Positions 1-6,426 are shown, counted from the first letter of the stretch. The stretch: 9,344 nucleotides of DNA from Nanobdellota archaeon (GCA_018830685.1 JAHJRR010000095.1:1-9344), one strand, 5' to 3'. Notes: generated by a model not told the origin, from the sequence alone. Numbers and translations are program-made.

Positions 1-197
1 ATTCCTTTTACATAAGGCAAATTATAAACTGCTTCTTCTGCAGATTCTCTATCTTCTGCTTCAAGCAAAATATATCCTCTTAAACCATGTGGTCGAGAAA
101 CTGAAAAGACATTTAGTTCTTTTTTTATAACTCGATCTGCAACCATCTCTGCTGCTCTTTCTTCTTTATTTGTTGTTACTTTTATAATGAAAATCAT
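1..197 (-). CDS. spt5: Transcription elongation factor Spt5 (archaeal NusG), N-terminal part
   Basis: The 3' end lies beyond the left edge; 65 codons are visible. The protein begins MIFIIKVTTNKEERAAEMVA and continues through SVSRPHGLRGYILLEAED and a region ending LPYVKG. This is the NGN domain of archaeal Spt5/NusG, which in the family binds the RNA polymerase clamp with Spt4 and makes elongation processive; a KOW domain should follow outside the window. The start is supported by TGGAG (206-210) eight bases upstream. It lies 85 bp downstream of secE, the usual archaeal neighbour. Unlike most genes here it has its own TATA-like box far enough upstream for a leader of about 30 nt. Family recognition is firm; the boundary is incomplete only because of the window edge. 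Confidence 0.9.
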   Translation of the reverse strand, partial: MIFIIKVTTNKEERAAEMVADRVIKKELNVFSVSRPHGLRGYILLEAEDRESAEEAVYNLPYVKG

Positions 198-205
198 ATT
201 TCTTG

Positions 206-230
206 CTCCAGCTAAGATGTAATATCTTAG
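206..230 (-). promoter_or_regulatory. spt5 leader: hairpin next to the Shine-Dalgarno sequence
   Basis: On the minus strand the leader contains CTAAGAT-ATTAC-ATCTTAG (212-230), a perfect 7-bp inverted repeat with a 5-nt loop. It ends one base before TGGAG (206-210), which sits eight bases from the spt5 ATG. In RNA this would place a small hairpin against the ribosome binding site. The structure is seen directly; any regulatory role is inference. Confidence 0.4.
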
Positions 231-257
231 AAAGATATAATTACTGAATAAAAAGGG

Positions 258-265
258 TTTATAAG
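258..265 (-). promoter_or_regulatory. TATA-like box for spt5
   Basis: The minus strand reads CTTATAAA in the secE-spt5 gap. Initiation about 26 bases downstream would give a leader of roughly 30 nt carrying the TGGAG ribosome binding site. This suggests spt5 can be transcribed independently of secE and ftsZ. Confidence 0.45.
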
Positions 266-282
266 ATTTGCGGATATTTAAT

Positions 283-459
283 TTAAGCAAAAATCTTCAT
301 GATTAAAGATATTAAAAAACCCAAAAGGCCTAAAATTCCCACCCCAATTGCTGAAACCTTTGCAATTGTTTCATATTCTTCTTTTGAAGGTTTTTTCAAA
401 ACTAACCAAACTCTCTTGCATTTTAAAAAAAATGATTTTAATGAATTTATTTTTGACAT
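283..459 (-). CDS. secE: Preprotein translocase subunit SecE (Sec61-gamma)
   Basis: A 58-aa protein. It is a single-spanning subunit of the SecYEG/Sec61 channel that clamps SecY in the membrane. The N-terminal half is amphipathic and basic, with the typical sequence WLVLKKPSKEEYETIAKVSA (residues 18-37). One membrane helix follows (AIGVGILGLLGFLISLIM, about residues 37-54). The length fits archaeal SecE. It lies between ftsZ and spt5, an arrangement common in archaea, which strongly supports the call. The 30-bp gap from ftsZ holds its own TATA-like box. The gene contains a run of eight T residues (minus strand) near its start. Its coding sequence is largely hidden by an overlapping plus-strand ORF that has no coding character. 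Confidence 0.92.
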   Translation of the reverse strand: MSKINSLKSFFLKCKRVWLVLKKPSKEEYETIAKVSAIGVGILGLLGFLISLIMKIFA

Positions 460-481
460 ATTAAAAATAAAGATATGGGGT

Positions 482-489
482 TTTTAAAA
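482..489 (-). promoter_or_regulatory. TATA-like box for secE
   Basis: TTTTAAAA lies immediately after the ftsZ stop codon and ends 22 nt before the secE ATG, the same spacing as the other presumed leaderless promoters here. The T-rich stretch between box and ATG could also help terminate ftsZ transcripts. Inferred from sequence and spacing only. Confidence 0.45.
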
Positions 490-1572
490 TTATTCAAAAA
501 ATTCTATTCCAAGCTCTTCTTCAAGTTCTTGGTGTTTTATGTCTCCTGTTGAAGGGGAATGTCCTAAAATTTGTGCGCTTTTTACTCCTGTTACAATTAA
601 TAAAACTCTAATTGACTTTTCCATATCTGGGGCAATTTGTGCTCCCCAAATTAATTTTGCATCTGGACTGAGTCTATTTCCAACTGTTTCAATAATTTGT
701 TTGCATTCATCTAAACTCATGTCGGGTCCGCCGATGACGTTTACGAGTGCACCTGTTGCATTTGAAATATCGACGTTAAGAAGAGGGTTACCTATTGCTT
801 TCTCTACCGCCTCTAGTGCTCTGTTCTCAGTATCTGATTCTCCCATTCCAATTAAGGAAACTCCCCCATTAGTCATAACTGCCTTCACATCCGCAAAGTC
901 TAGGTTTACTAAGCCAGAAGTAGTTACGAGCTCGGTTATCCCCTTGACTGCATTTGTTAGGATTTCGTCGGAAATCTTGAATGCTGTGTGGAGAGGTAAT
1001 TCTGGAGCTAGTTCAAGTAATTTATCATTAGGTATGACTATTAAAGTGTCCACGACAGATTCCATTTTTTCTAAACCATTCATGGCATTTTCTACTCTTT
1101 TCTTTCCTTCAATTGTGAATGGGAGTGTTACAATTCCTATGGTTAACGCTCCTTGTTTTTTTGCGACCCCCGCAATCACAGGTGCCGCACCAGTTCCAGT
1201 TCCACCCCCTAACCCACAAGTTATGAAAACCATATCACTTCCAGTTAGCTTCTTTTTTATTTCAGATTCTGATTCTTTTGCTGCCTCTTCACCGACCTTA
1301 GGATTACTTCCTGCTCCTAGACCCTGCGTTAGTTCTTTTCCGATAAGAATTTTGTGGTCCGCGTTGCTGTAAAGTAAGTCTTGTGCATCAGTATTAACTG
1401 CAATGAGGTCTCCACCTTTTATTCCAATTTCCCTCATTCTACTAAGAGAATTCCCTCCTCCTCCTCCAACACCAATAACCTTAACCTTTGCAGATTGTTT
1501 CTTTAGAAGTTCGGCTAATTCTCTATCTATCTCTTTCATCTCCGAAGAAGAATTATCATAAATGTCGTCCAT
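490..1572 (-). CDS. ftsZ: Cell division GTPase FtsZ (tubulin superfamily)
   Basis: 360 aa, a usual length for archaeal FtsZ. It polymerises with GTP at midcell to form the division ring. Visible hallmarks are the glycine-rich nucleotide loop IGVGGGGGN (33-41), the tubulin signature LGGGTGTG (121-128), and the T7 loop NLDFADVKAVM (223-233) with the aspartates that complete GTP hydrolysis in the next subunit. The N-terminal 28 residues are a charged tail. The protein ends in a short linker and the acidic peptide ELGIEFFE, which resembles the terminal peptide through which archaeal FtsZ1 binds the membrane anchor SepF (inference). After the nucleotide loop, NSLSRM replaces the more usual NAVNRM-like sequence, a mild variation. 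A TATA-like box 20 nt before the ATG suggests a leaderless message. secE and spt5 follow in the same direction. Confidence 0.97.
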   Translation of the reverse strand: MDDIYDNSSSEMKEIDRELAELLKKQSAKVKVIGVGGGGGNSLSRMREIGIKGGDLIAVNTDAQDLLYSNADHKILIGKELTQGLGAGSNPKVGEEAAKESESEIKKKLTGSDMVFITCGLGGGTGTGAAPVIAGVAKKQGALTIGIVTLPFTIEGKKRVENAMNGLEKMESVVDTLIVIPNDKLLELAPELPLHTAFKISDEILTNAVKGITELVTTSGLVNLDFADVKAVMTNGGVSLIGMGESDTENRALEAVEKAIGNPLLNVDISNATGALVNVIGGPDMSLDECKQIIETVGNRLSPDAKLIWGAQIAPDMEKSIRVLLIVTGVKSAQILGHSPSTGDIKHQELEEELGIEFFE

Positions 1573-1592
1573 GATTAAAGGAACTTATCGGG

Positions 1593-1600
1593 ATTTAAAA
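1593..1600 (-). promoter_or_regulatory. TATA-like box for ftsZ
   Basis: The minus strand reads CCTTTTAAATCC around this site. The core TTTTAAAT ends 20 nt before the ftsZ ATG, so transcription should start at or next to the start codon. No Shine-Dalgarno sequence precedes ftsZ, consistent with a leaderless mRNA. Confidence 0.5.
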
Positions 1601-1632
1601 GGATTATTGTGTTTTTTAGCTTAAAGATTATT

Positions 1633-1761
1633 CTAATACTTTTTATTGTATATTAGTTCCTTTCCCAGATGATGACAGAATCTAAGATCCATACAAAAGA
1701 ATACATTTCCAAATGCACCGTACTCTAGACAGATTATCTCATGACCAAATCCACTTCCCAT
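1633..1761 (-). CDS. Doubtful 42-aa Cys/His-containing small protein
   Basis: A minus-strand ORF starting MGSGFGHEIICLEYGAFGNV and ending in a basic tail, GKELIYNKKY. It has two cysteines in its first 23 residues, a third at residue 29 and HH at 30-31. The frame stays open about nine codons upstream of the ATG. No family was recognised and no Shine-Dalgarno sequence is evident. No TATA-like box sits at the 20-22 nt spacing typical of this window. It could be a real small protein, the remnant of a longer gene, or chance. It is listed because the spacer is unusually long and the amino-acid composition is protein-like. Confidence 0.22.
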   Translation of the reverse strand: MGSGFGHEIICLEYGAFGNVFFCMDLRFCHHLGKELIYNKKY

Positions 1762-1824
1762 ACTTCTCAGGTAGTTTATTGGATTTTACTTGTTATAACT
1801 TACAAGAGGTTACATTCCGTAAAG

Positions 1825-1831
1825 TTTAAAA
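1825..1831 (+). promoter_or_regulatory. TATA-like box for the 171-aa gene
   Basis: TTTAAAA, preceded by GTAAAG (a possible purine-rich BRE), ends 22 nt before the ATG at 1854. The spacing implies a leaderless transcript for the two-gene unit 1854-2887. Confidence 0.5.
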
Positions 1832-1853
1832 GGGCATCCGTTCATAAGATTAT

Positions 1854-2369
1854 ATGGAAGAATCTAAATTAGTCAATTCACAGATTACCCCAGAGCTTTT
1901 ACAGAAGATTAAAGACAATCCTTATTCCCTTAGCGAGCATTGGGAAATAAGAACAGAAAGAGTTGTAAAGATTCAAGAGCCAGAAGGATATATTGGTTTA
2001 TCAAGATTAATTTATTCGGGTAATAACCCTTTTTCTAGGAGAAGTGTTAAAGGATTATCTTTACATGATGCTGATGGAGCGTTGCATGAGTTTGTCTATT
2101 TATCCTATTTTGAAAAAGTTAAAAGAAAGCAAATGCCTGCGAGATGGTGCATAAGAAATCCTGTTTTGAACCATGATGGGCAACATACTTATCAGAAGGA
2201 AGAAATTGAGAGAATATTAGAAAAGATGAAAATAATGCATGATACTCCTCTTTCAGGAAATTTTGAACAAATGATAAATTTAGAAATGGGAAGTCAAGGG
2301 TGGAGATTAGAAGAAATATTAAGAGAATCTTTGAATCGCGGAATGTGCGAAATAAAAATAAGAAAATAA
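1854..2369 (+). CDS. Hypothetical protein, 171 aa, first gene of a two-gene operon
   Basis: No family was recognised. The protein is soluble (no signal peptide or membrane helix) and rich in charged and aromatic residues. Residues 1-30 look helical. A middle part, EPEGYIGLSRLIYSGNNPFSRRSV and onward (about 42-65), has an SRL..SGNNPFSRRS-like basic stretch. The segment RWCIRNPVLNHDGQHTY (about 97-113) is followed by a charged helix KEEIERILEKMKIMHD. The end is basic (IKIRK). The gene has its own leaderless-type promoter. Its stop codon overlaps the start of the DUF218-like gene by one base (TAATG), so the two products are probably made in fixed proportion and may act together. The basic segments could suit nucleic-acid binding, but nothing proves it. 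Confidence 0.8.
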   Translation: MEESKLVNSQITPELLQKIKDNPYSLSEHWEIRTERVVKIQEPEGYIGLSRLIYSGNNPFSRRSVKGLSLHDADGALHEFVYLSYFEKVKRKQMPARWCIRNPVLNHDGQHTYQKEEIERILEKMKIMHDTPLSGNFEQMINLEMGSQGWRLEEILRESLNRGMCEIKIRK

Positions 2370-2887
2370 TGACAAATAAATTTACAGAGGATGTTCAAGC
2401 AATAGTTATACCGTCTGGAAATCTCAAATGGAATTTGGAGAGAATGTTGACTGCGATAAAGATTAATGAAGAGAGAAAATTGGATGCACCATACATCATA
2501 TCCGGAATTGGACGTGACCTTAACAAGATTCCCGAAATAAAACAAGGAGCCAGAATCGAGAGAAGGGAAGGACTTGAAGTTCATTATGACTTATGGAACT
2601 ATATGATGCAGAACACAAAAGGAATGATTGGAATTGAAGGTATTTCTACAAATTCTAGAGAAAATATTTTAAATACATTTCCAAAAGGAACTAAAGGGCG
2701 ATACATACTTGTTTCATATCCCCTGCACTTGAAGAGATTTGAAAAGATAGTTGAAAGAGCAAAAAAGAGAGGGGAGATTTCTAAGAATTTAGAAATTGAA
2801 TATGCACCGACGGGGAGCGTTTCAAGTCCATCCCAAATCTTGTATGAAACTGCGAGGTCTGTTGCTAAGTTCCTTCGCCTAAGATAA
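2369..2887 (+). CDS. DUF218/YdcF-like protein, soluble, 172 aa
   Basis: The start chosen is the ATG that shares one base with the upstream stop (TAATG, 2367-2371). A longer in-frame start at 2300 would overlap the previous gene by 70 bases. Features match the DUF218 (YdcF/SanA-type) pattern: an opening strand QAIVIPSGNLK (10-20), strand YIISGIGRD (42-50), the motif IEGISTNSRENI (89-100, like the family's E..S.NT.EN), and RYILVSYPLHLKRFEKI (111-127), equivalent to the 'vts..H..Ra' strand and helix. The biochemical activity of the family is poorly defined; YdcF binds S-adenosylmethionine and SanA affects envelope permeability. No membrane segment is present, so this member is probably cytosolic. 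It ends nine bases inside the convergent FKBP gene. Confidence 0.75.
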   Translation: MTNKFTEDVQAIVIPSGNLKWNLERMLTAIKINEERKLDAPYIISGIGRDLNKIPEIKQGARIERREGLEVHYDLWNYMMQNTKGMIGIEGISTNSRENILNTFPKGTKGRYILVSYPLHLKRFEKIVERAKKRGEISKNLEIEYAPTGSVSSPSQILYETARSVAKFLRLR

Positions 2888-3544
2888 CTGCGTTTTACTC
2901 TCAGATTCTGGACTATTAACTACCAAGTCTAATCCCAAAATTTCTTTAAAATTATCCTTAAATAATTCAATGAAATTGCTATATTCTTTTTTTGCCTTAA
3001 GTATTAATTTTTTATCCTGAATCTCAAAAGGAAAATCCTGCCTGAAAAAGAAATCGTTTAATGCTTTTATCTTCTCGTTTAAATCATCTACTTTTCCAAG
3101 TATTTTTATCTTGTAAATTAATTCTTTTCCTGCAAGAGGATGATTGAAATCAGTCATAATTCTTCCGCCAGAAACAGCAAGAACTTTCCCAACTCTCCCG
3201 TCAAAATTAAAAGATATTCCTGGAATAGGATTTAATTTTTGTTCTCTGAAAACTCTTTGAGGAATTCTTTGAATTAAAGAAGGATTTCTTGGTCCGAATC
3301 CGTTTTCAGGATTTAATTCGATTTCATACTCTTTTCCTATTTCTTTTCCAAGGAGATATTCTTCTATTGATTCTAAGAACATTTTGTGACCTATGCAGAA
3401 AATAAAAGGTTTTGATTCAATCTTGTGAGTGTGTCCTGCGTGAAGTTTTTCCAAATCTTCTTTTTTTGTTGAATCAAAAATTTCTCCGCCCTTGACAGTT
3501 CCTGTGAAATCTATTTTTATGAAATCATTTTGTTTTAGAGTCAT
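2879..3544 (-). CDS. FKBP-type peptidyl-prolyl cis-trans isomerase (SlyD-like, extended)
   Basis: 221 aa. It catalyses proline cis-trans isomerisation and, in this subfamily, acts as a folding chaperone. The FKBP half-domain starts FIKIDFTGTVKGGEIFDST (8-26) and continues with FCIGHKMFLESIEEYLLGKEIG (about 49-70). The segment PENGFGPRNPSLIQRIP (78-94) leads into the inserted IF chaperone domain (about 85-130). The FKBP fold closes with TDFNHPLAGKELIYKI (131-146). About 70 further residues form a C-terminal extension, as in the long archaeal FKBPs; its function is not evident from sequence. There is no signal peptide, so it should be cytosolic. Its promoter is a 16-bp palindrome around a TATA-like core. 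The 3' end overlaps the convergent DUF218-like gene by nine bases. Confidence 0.92.
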   Translation of the reverse strand: MTLKQNDFIKIDFTGTVKGGEIFDSTKKEDLEKLHAGHTHKIESKPFIFCIGHKMFLESIEEYLLGKEIGKEYEIELNPENGFGPRNPSLIQRIPQRVFREQKLNPIPGISFNFDGRVGKVLAVSGGRIMTDFNHPLAGKELIYKIKILGKVDDLNEKIKALNDFFFRQDFPFEIQDKKLILKAKKEYSNFIELFKDNFKEILGLDLVVNSPESESKTQLS

Positions 3545-3562
3545 TAAAACAGGACTAAATCT

Positions 3563-3578
3563 AAACTTTTAAAAGTTT
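3563..3578. promoter_or_regulatory. Palindromic TATA region of the FKBP gene
   Basis: AAACTTTTAAAAGTTT is a perfect 16-bp palindrome. Its core CTTTTAAAAG ends 21 nt before the FKBP ATG on the minus strand, matching the leaderless spacing seen elsewhere. Because it is symmetric, TBP could bind either way, and a repressor dimer could also recognise it. The position is seen; the roles are inferred. Confidence 0.5.
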
Positions 3579-3621
3579 CTTAATGAGAAATCTGACTCAA
3601 TAACAAAATATTTTGAATAAA

Positions 3622-3630
3622 TTTTTATAT
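3622..3630 (+). promoter_or_regulatory. TATA-like box for the membrane DUF218-like gene
   Basis: TTTTTATAT ends 20 nt before the ATG at 3651. The 106-bp spacer therefore holds two divergent promoters and little else. Confidence 0.5.
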
Positions 3631-3650
3631 TCTCTTTTCCTGAAATAAAA

Positions 3651-4409
3651 ATGAGAAGAGTATCTTTGCCTTTTTTTGTTTTAGGTATTGCATTTTTAAT
3701 TTATTCTATGAACATAAATTATACAGGGGCAGTTATTGACGAAGGGATTAATATTACAAATTATCCGACATTTTTTTTCGGACTAGTCTTAATTTTTATT
3801 TCGATAATGGTTTATGAAATCTCACAATCTTTTGAAGCAAGAATGATTCCCACAGGAGGAATACAATTGAATAAAAAACGAATTCGTGCGGCGATGCGAA
3901 AATATCCTTATGAATCAAAAGACAGACCGTATGTTCTTGTCTCAGGCTTCCTAGACAAAGATACTCAAGATCGTGTTAAGAAAGAACCACAACAAAATCA
4001 GATTTACCGAGAAGTAAGAGAAAAATATAAATTAAAACCATCTGAACTAATTATCGAAAGAAAATCAAAAGATACACTAGGAAATTTTCTCTATTCTCTT
4101 GATAAATTAAAGAAGAAAAAGATATATCATCTCATAATTGCGACAAGTCCGACTCAGTATGCACGTTTCAAATTTTTTGAACGCGAAGCTAGAAAAGAAG
4201 GACTCCTCCCAAAATCATTTAAGATAAATCATCATTATACTATGGAAACTCTTTCTGAATTTGCCTATGGTGTCCTCGCTTATGTTAAAGATTATATACG
4301 AATAAAATCCGCAAGCTCTCTTGAAGAAGCAAGAAAGCAGAAAACAGGTATTCTTGGTAAAGCAATTAAAAAAATTCTTCACATAGAAGAGTCTTCCAAG
4401 AAAGTGTAA
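3651..4409 (+). CDS. Membrane-anchored DUF218/YdcF-like protein, 252 aa
   Basis: Two predicted membrane helices come first, about residues 5-19 (SLPFFVLGIAFLIYS) and 39-57 (PTFFFGLVLIFISIMVYEI). A DUF218-like domain of about 120 residues follows. It shows strand YVLVSGFLD (94-102), a helix QIYREVREKYKL where the family has its 'EA..~~~lG' segment, the motif IIERKSKDTLGNFLYSL (134-150), and LIIATSPTQYARFKFFERE (161-179). The last strand and helix are NHHYTMETLSEFAYGVL (193-209). The C-terminus is basic and probably cytoplasmic. The enzymatic role is unknown; in bacteria such proteins are tied to the envelope. A second, soluble DUF218-like protein lies 0.8 kb away at 2369-2887. It is transcribed from its own leaderless-type promoter and is followed after 32 bp by aIF5A, which also has its own promoter. 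Confidence 0.8.
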   Translation: MRRVSLPFFVLGIAFLIYSMNINYTGAVIDEGINITNYPTFFFGLVLIFISIMVYEISQSFEARMIPTGGIQLNKKRIRAAMRKYPYESKDRPYVLVSGFLDKDTQDRVKKEPQQNQIYREVREKYKLKPSELIIERKSKDTLGNFLYSLDKLKKKKIYHLIIATSPTQYARFKFFEREARKEGLLPKSFKINHHYTMETLSEFAYGVLAYVKDYIRIKSASSLEEARKQKTGILGKAIKKILHIEESSKKV

Positions 4410-4412
4410 ACC

Positions 4413-4420
4413 TTTTTAAA
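4413..4420 (+). promoter_or_regulatory. TATA-like box for aIF5A
   Basis: TTTTTAAA begins three bases after the upstream stop codon and ends 21 nt before the aIF5A ATG. It should drive the unit aIF5A-L40e-site-2 protease. Confidence 0.5.
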
Positions 4421-4423
4421 GAG

Positions 4424-4440
4424 ATTTTTGTTTTTCTTTA
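4424..4440 (+). terminator. T-rich tract after the membrane DUF218-like gene
   Basis: The tract TTTTTGTTTTTCTTTA has runs of five, five and three Ts on the plus strand. Archaeal RNA polymerase terminates on such U-rich stretches without needing a hairpin. It lies between the aIF5A TATA-like box and its start codon, so it could end the upstream transcript while overlapping the initiation region of the next. Inferred from composition. Confidence 0.35.
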
Positions 4441-4441
4441 A

Positions 4442-4828
4442 ATGGTTTTAAAGATTATTGGTGCAACAGAGGCAAGAGTTGGAACGAATATTCTTATTGA
4501 AGGAAATCCATACACGGTTAGGAAAATTGACATAAGTAAAACAGGCAAGCATGGACATGCAAAATGTAGGATTGAAGCAGTGGGAATTATAAATGATAGC
4601 AAAAAGGTTTTTGTTATTCCGGGTCACGACAGGTTTGAAGTTCCGATGATAGAAAAAAGAAAGGGTCAGGTTCTTTCAATCACAGATAAGGTTAGCATCA
4701 TGGACCTTGAAAACTTTGAGACACTTGATGTTGCTTGCCCAGAAGAGATTAAATCTGAGCTTCAGGAAAACTCTGATGTTGAGTATTGGGATATTGAGGG
4801 ACAAAAAATAATCAAGAGGAAATTTTAA
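4442..4828 (+). CDS. Translation factor aIF5A
   Basis: 128 aa, the normal archaeal length. IF5A binds near the ribosomal E site and helps peptide-bond formation on difficult sequences such as polyproline. The first SH3-like barrel carries SKTGKHGHAK (32-41). Lys36, in the TGKHG loop, is the expected site of hypusine or deoxyhypusine modification, so the genome should encode deoxyhypusine synthase elsewhere. An OB-fold C-terminal half runs from about residue 70 (MIEKRKGQVLSITD). The message is presumed leaderless from the TATA spacing. The stop codon overlaps the L40e start by one base (TAATG), coupling two translation components. Confidence 0.96.
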   Translation: MVLKIIGATEARVGTNILIEGNPYTVRKIDISKTGKHGHAKCRIEAVGIINDSKKVFVIPGHDRFEVPMIEKRKGQVLSITDKVSIMDLENFETLDVACPEEIKSELQENSDVEYWDIEGQKIIKRKF

Positions 4829-4989
4829 TGGCAAAAATACCAGAAGCACAAGCTAGAATGTTTAAGGATGTTTTCGTGTGTAAGAATTGTCAGACGAAGA
4901 TTAAGTCAAACTCTCAAAAAATCCTTAAGGGAAAAGTTCGATGTAGAAAGTGTCTCAAGCAGGCATTCAGACCCTTGAGGAAAAAGTAG
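4828..4989 (+). CDS. rpl40e: Ribosomal protein eL40 (L40e)
   Basis: 53 aa, beginning MAKIPEAQARMFKDVFVCKN. It contains a four-cysteine zinc ribbon, C18-x2-C21 and C39-x2-C42, and a basic tail (RPLRKK). This matches archaeal/eukaryotic eL40 of the large subunit; in eukaryotes it is made as a ubiquitin fusion, while here it stands alone. The start is fixed by the one-base overlap with the aIF5A stop and by AGAGG about eight bases upstream. It is followed after 12 bp by the site-2 protease gene. Confidence 0.93.
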   Translation: MAKIPEAQARMFKDVFVCKNCQTKIKSNSQKILKGKVRCRKCLKQAFRPLRKK

Positions 4990-5001
4990 GGCGACATCAA
5001 A

Positions 5002-6426
5002 ATGAGTTTTTTCATATATGACCTAATATTTTTAGTAGCTTTTGTGACGGTGTTTTCTTCTTTTCTTTACACTCATAGAAAAAATTTGAAGAGAGAAGGT
5101 CTTCTTTACTTGTATAAGGCTGATTGGGGAATAAAACTAATCAAAAGGATTGGAACGAAATACAAGAAGACTCTGAAGGTTATTAGCTATGCTTCAGTTG
5201 TTTCGGGTTATTTTTTGATGGCGGGTATGCTTTACCTTTTGTATACAATAGTTAAGATTTATTTTTTTAGTCCAAGCATCGCTAGAGCTGTTAAAATCCC
5301 TCCGATTATGCCTCTTGTGCCGTATCTTCCGCAAGTGTTCAAACTTGATTTTTTGCCGCCGTTCTATTTTTCATATTGGATAATTATCATTGCGGTTGTT
5401 GCTATTGTGCATGAGATGGCACACGGGATTATTGCAGCATATAATAAAGTTGATATAAAAACGACGGGATTTGGGTTTTTCCCATTCTTCTTTCCGATAT
5501 TTTTGGCAGCGTTTGTAGAACCGGATGAGAAGCAGATGGAGAAGAAGAGTAATTTTGCACAAATGGCAGTTTTAGGTGCAGGAACATTCGCTAACGTTCT
5601 GACTTCAATATTTTTCTTAATTATACTTCTTGGATTCTCTTCTCTTGCATTTGCCCCTTCAGGAGTCATGTTCGATGGATATGCCACGTCTGCCATTAGC
5701 GTTGTAGGCATTTCTTCGGTTAATGGAATAAGCGTCGGGAATCTTTCATATTATGGTTTGAAGAACCTTTTGAATGATGAGGGATTGAACGAGATAAATG
5801 TGGGGGATGACAAGTACCTTGTTACAGAAGTTACTGTTGAAAGTCAAGAAGGGCAGGATACAATTTTGGTCTATAACTCCGCACCGGCAATTAAAAATAA
5901 TATGAGTAGCATCATAACTAAGATGGGAAATGTTGAGATAAAAAGCCTTAATGGTTTGGTTGAGCAAATAGGGTTGTATTCTCCGGGAGATGAAGTTTTG
6001 CTAACGACTCTTTCAGATGAAGGAGAAGTGGAACAAATGATTATGCTAGAAGAACATCCAGACAGGCCAGATTCTGCATGGTTGGGAATTGGATTTTCCC
6101 TCGAAGGAAATGGCAGACTCATAGGCGATGCGATGCAGGGTCTTTCATTCAGAGAGCCGCACGTTTATTACGAACCGAGGTTTGAGGATATGAGTGTGTT
6201 CATTTACAATTTGCTCTGGTGGATGGTCTTGATTAGTATAAGCGTTGCGTTTGTCAATATGCTTCCAGTAGGAATATTTGACGGAGGAAGATTCTTTTAT
6301 CTGACAGTTCTTAGTTTGACAAAGAGTGAGAAAATAGCTGAGAAAGCGTTTAAACTCTCTACAAGAATATTCTTAGTTTTATTATTTGCGATTATAATTT
6401 TCTGGGGACTTAGTTTTTTTAGATAA
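5002..6426 (+). CDS. Site-2 membrane metalloprotease (peptidase M50/S2P family) with PDZ-like region
   Basis: 474 aa, multi-spanning. S2P enzymes cleave substrates within the membrane, often to release regulators. Helices are visible at about residues 5-23 and 61-89, and at 122-145 with the zinc motif HEMAH (137-141). Another pair spans about 186-218. The second catalytic motif, NMLPVGIFDGG (419-429), supplies the third zinc ligand Asp427; the family form is NxxPxxxxDG. A last helix ends the protein (about 452-471). Between the two motifs, residues about 225-370 are extramembrane, and PAIKNNMSSIITKMGNVEIK looks PDZ-like. All catalytic residues are present, so an active enzyme is expected. The substrate is unknown. 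The gene sits last in the aIF5A-L40e unit, 12 bp after L40e, with only a weak AGGG before the ATG. Confidence 0.93.
   Translation: MSFFIYDLIFLVAFVTVFSSFLYTHRKNLKREGLLYLYKADWGIKLIKRIGTKYKKTLKVISYASVVSGYFLMAGMLYLLYTIVKIYFFSPSIARAVKIPPIMPLVPYLPQVFKLDFLPPFYFSYWIIIIAVVAIVHEMAHGIIAAYNKVDIKTTGFGFFPFFFPIFLAAFVEPDEKQMEKKSNFAQMAVLGAGTFANVLTSIFFLIILLGFSSLAFAPSGVMFDGYATSAISVVGISSVNGISVGNLSYYGLKNLLNDEGLNEINVGDDKYLVTEVTVESQEGQDTILVYNSAPAIKNNMSSIITKMGNVEIKSLNGLVEQIGLYSPGDEVLLTTLSDEGEVEQMIMLEEHPDRPDSAWLGIGFSLEGNGRLIGDAMQGLSFREPHVYYEPRFEDMSVFIYNLLWWMVLISISVAFVNMLPVGIFDGGRFFYLTVLSLTKSEKIAEKAFKLSTRIFLVLLFAIIIFWGLSFFR

Larger units (their letters stand above)
1573..1853. other. 281-bp divergent intergenic region
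   Basis: This spacer separates ftsZ (minus) from the 171-aa gene (plus) and is long for this compact window. Its ends hold the two TATA-like boxes. The middle contains a doubtful 42-codon minus-strand ORF and a small inverted repeat, CTTGT-TATAACTT-ACAAG (1788-1805 region). No tRNA-like fold or known RNA motif was recognised. A short unannotated RNA cannot be excluded. Confidence 0.6.

Noticed and set aside
299..487. 62-codon plus-strand ORF
   Set aside because: It is opposite secE, which is clearly the real gene by sequence and context.
539..1372. Long plus-strand ORF opposite ftsZ
   Set aside because: It is the antisense shadow of ftsZ, with no promoter, ribosome binding site or recognisable domain.
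1573..1853. tRNA or other structured RNA gene in the long spacer
   Set aside because: No T-loop-like GTTC motif, acceptor stem or other recognisable fold was found.
2300..2887. Longer 195-codon version of the DUF218-like gene
   Set aside because: The extra residues are basic and low-complexity, overlap the previous gene by 70 bases, and precede a well-placed TAATG start.
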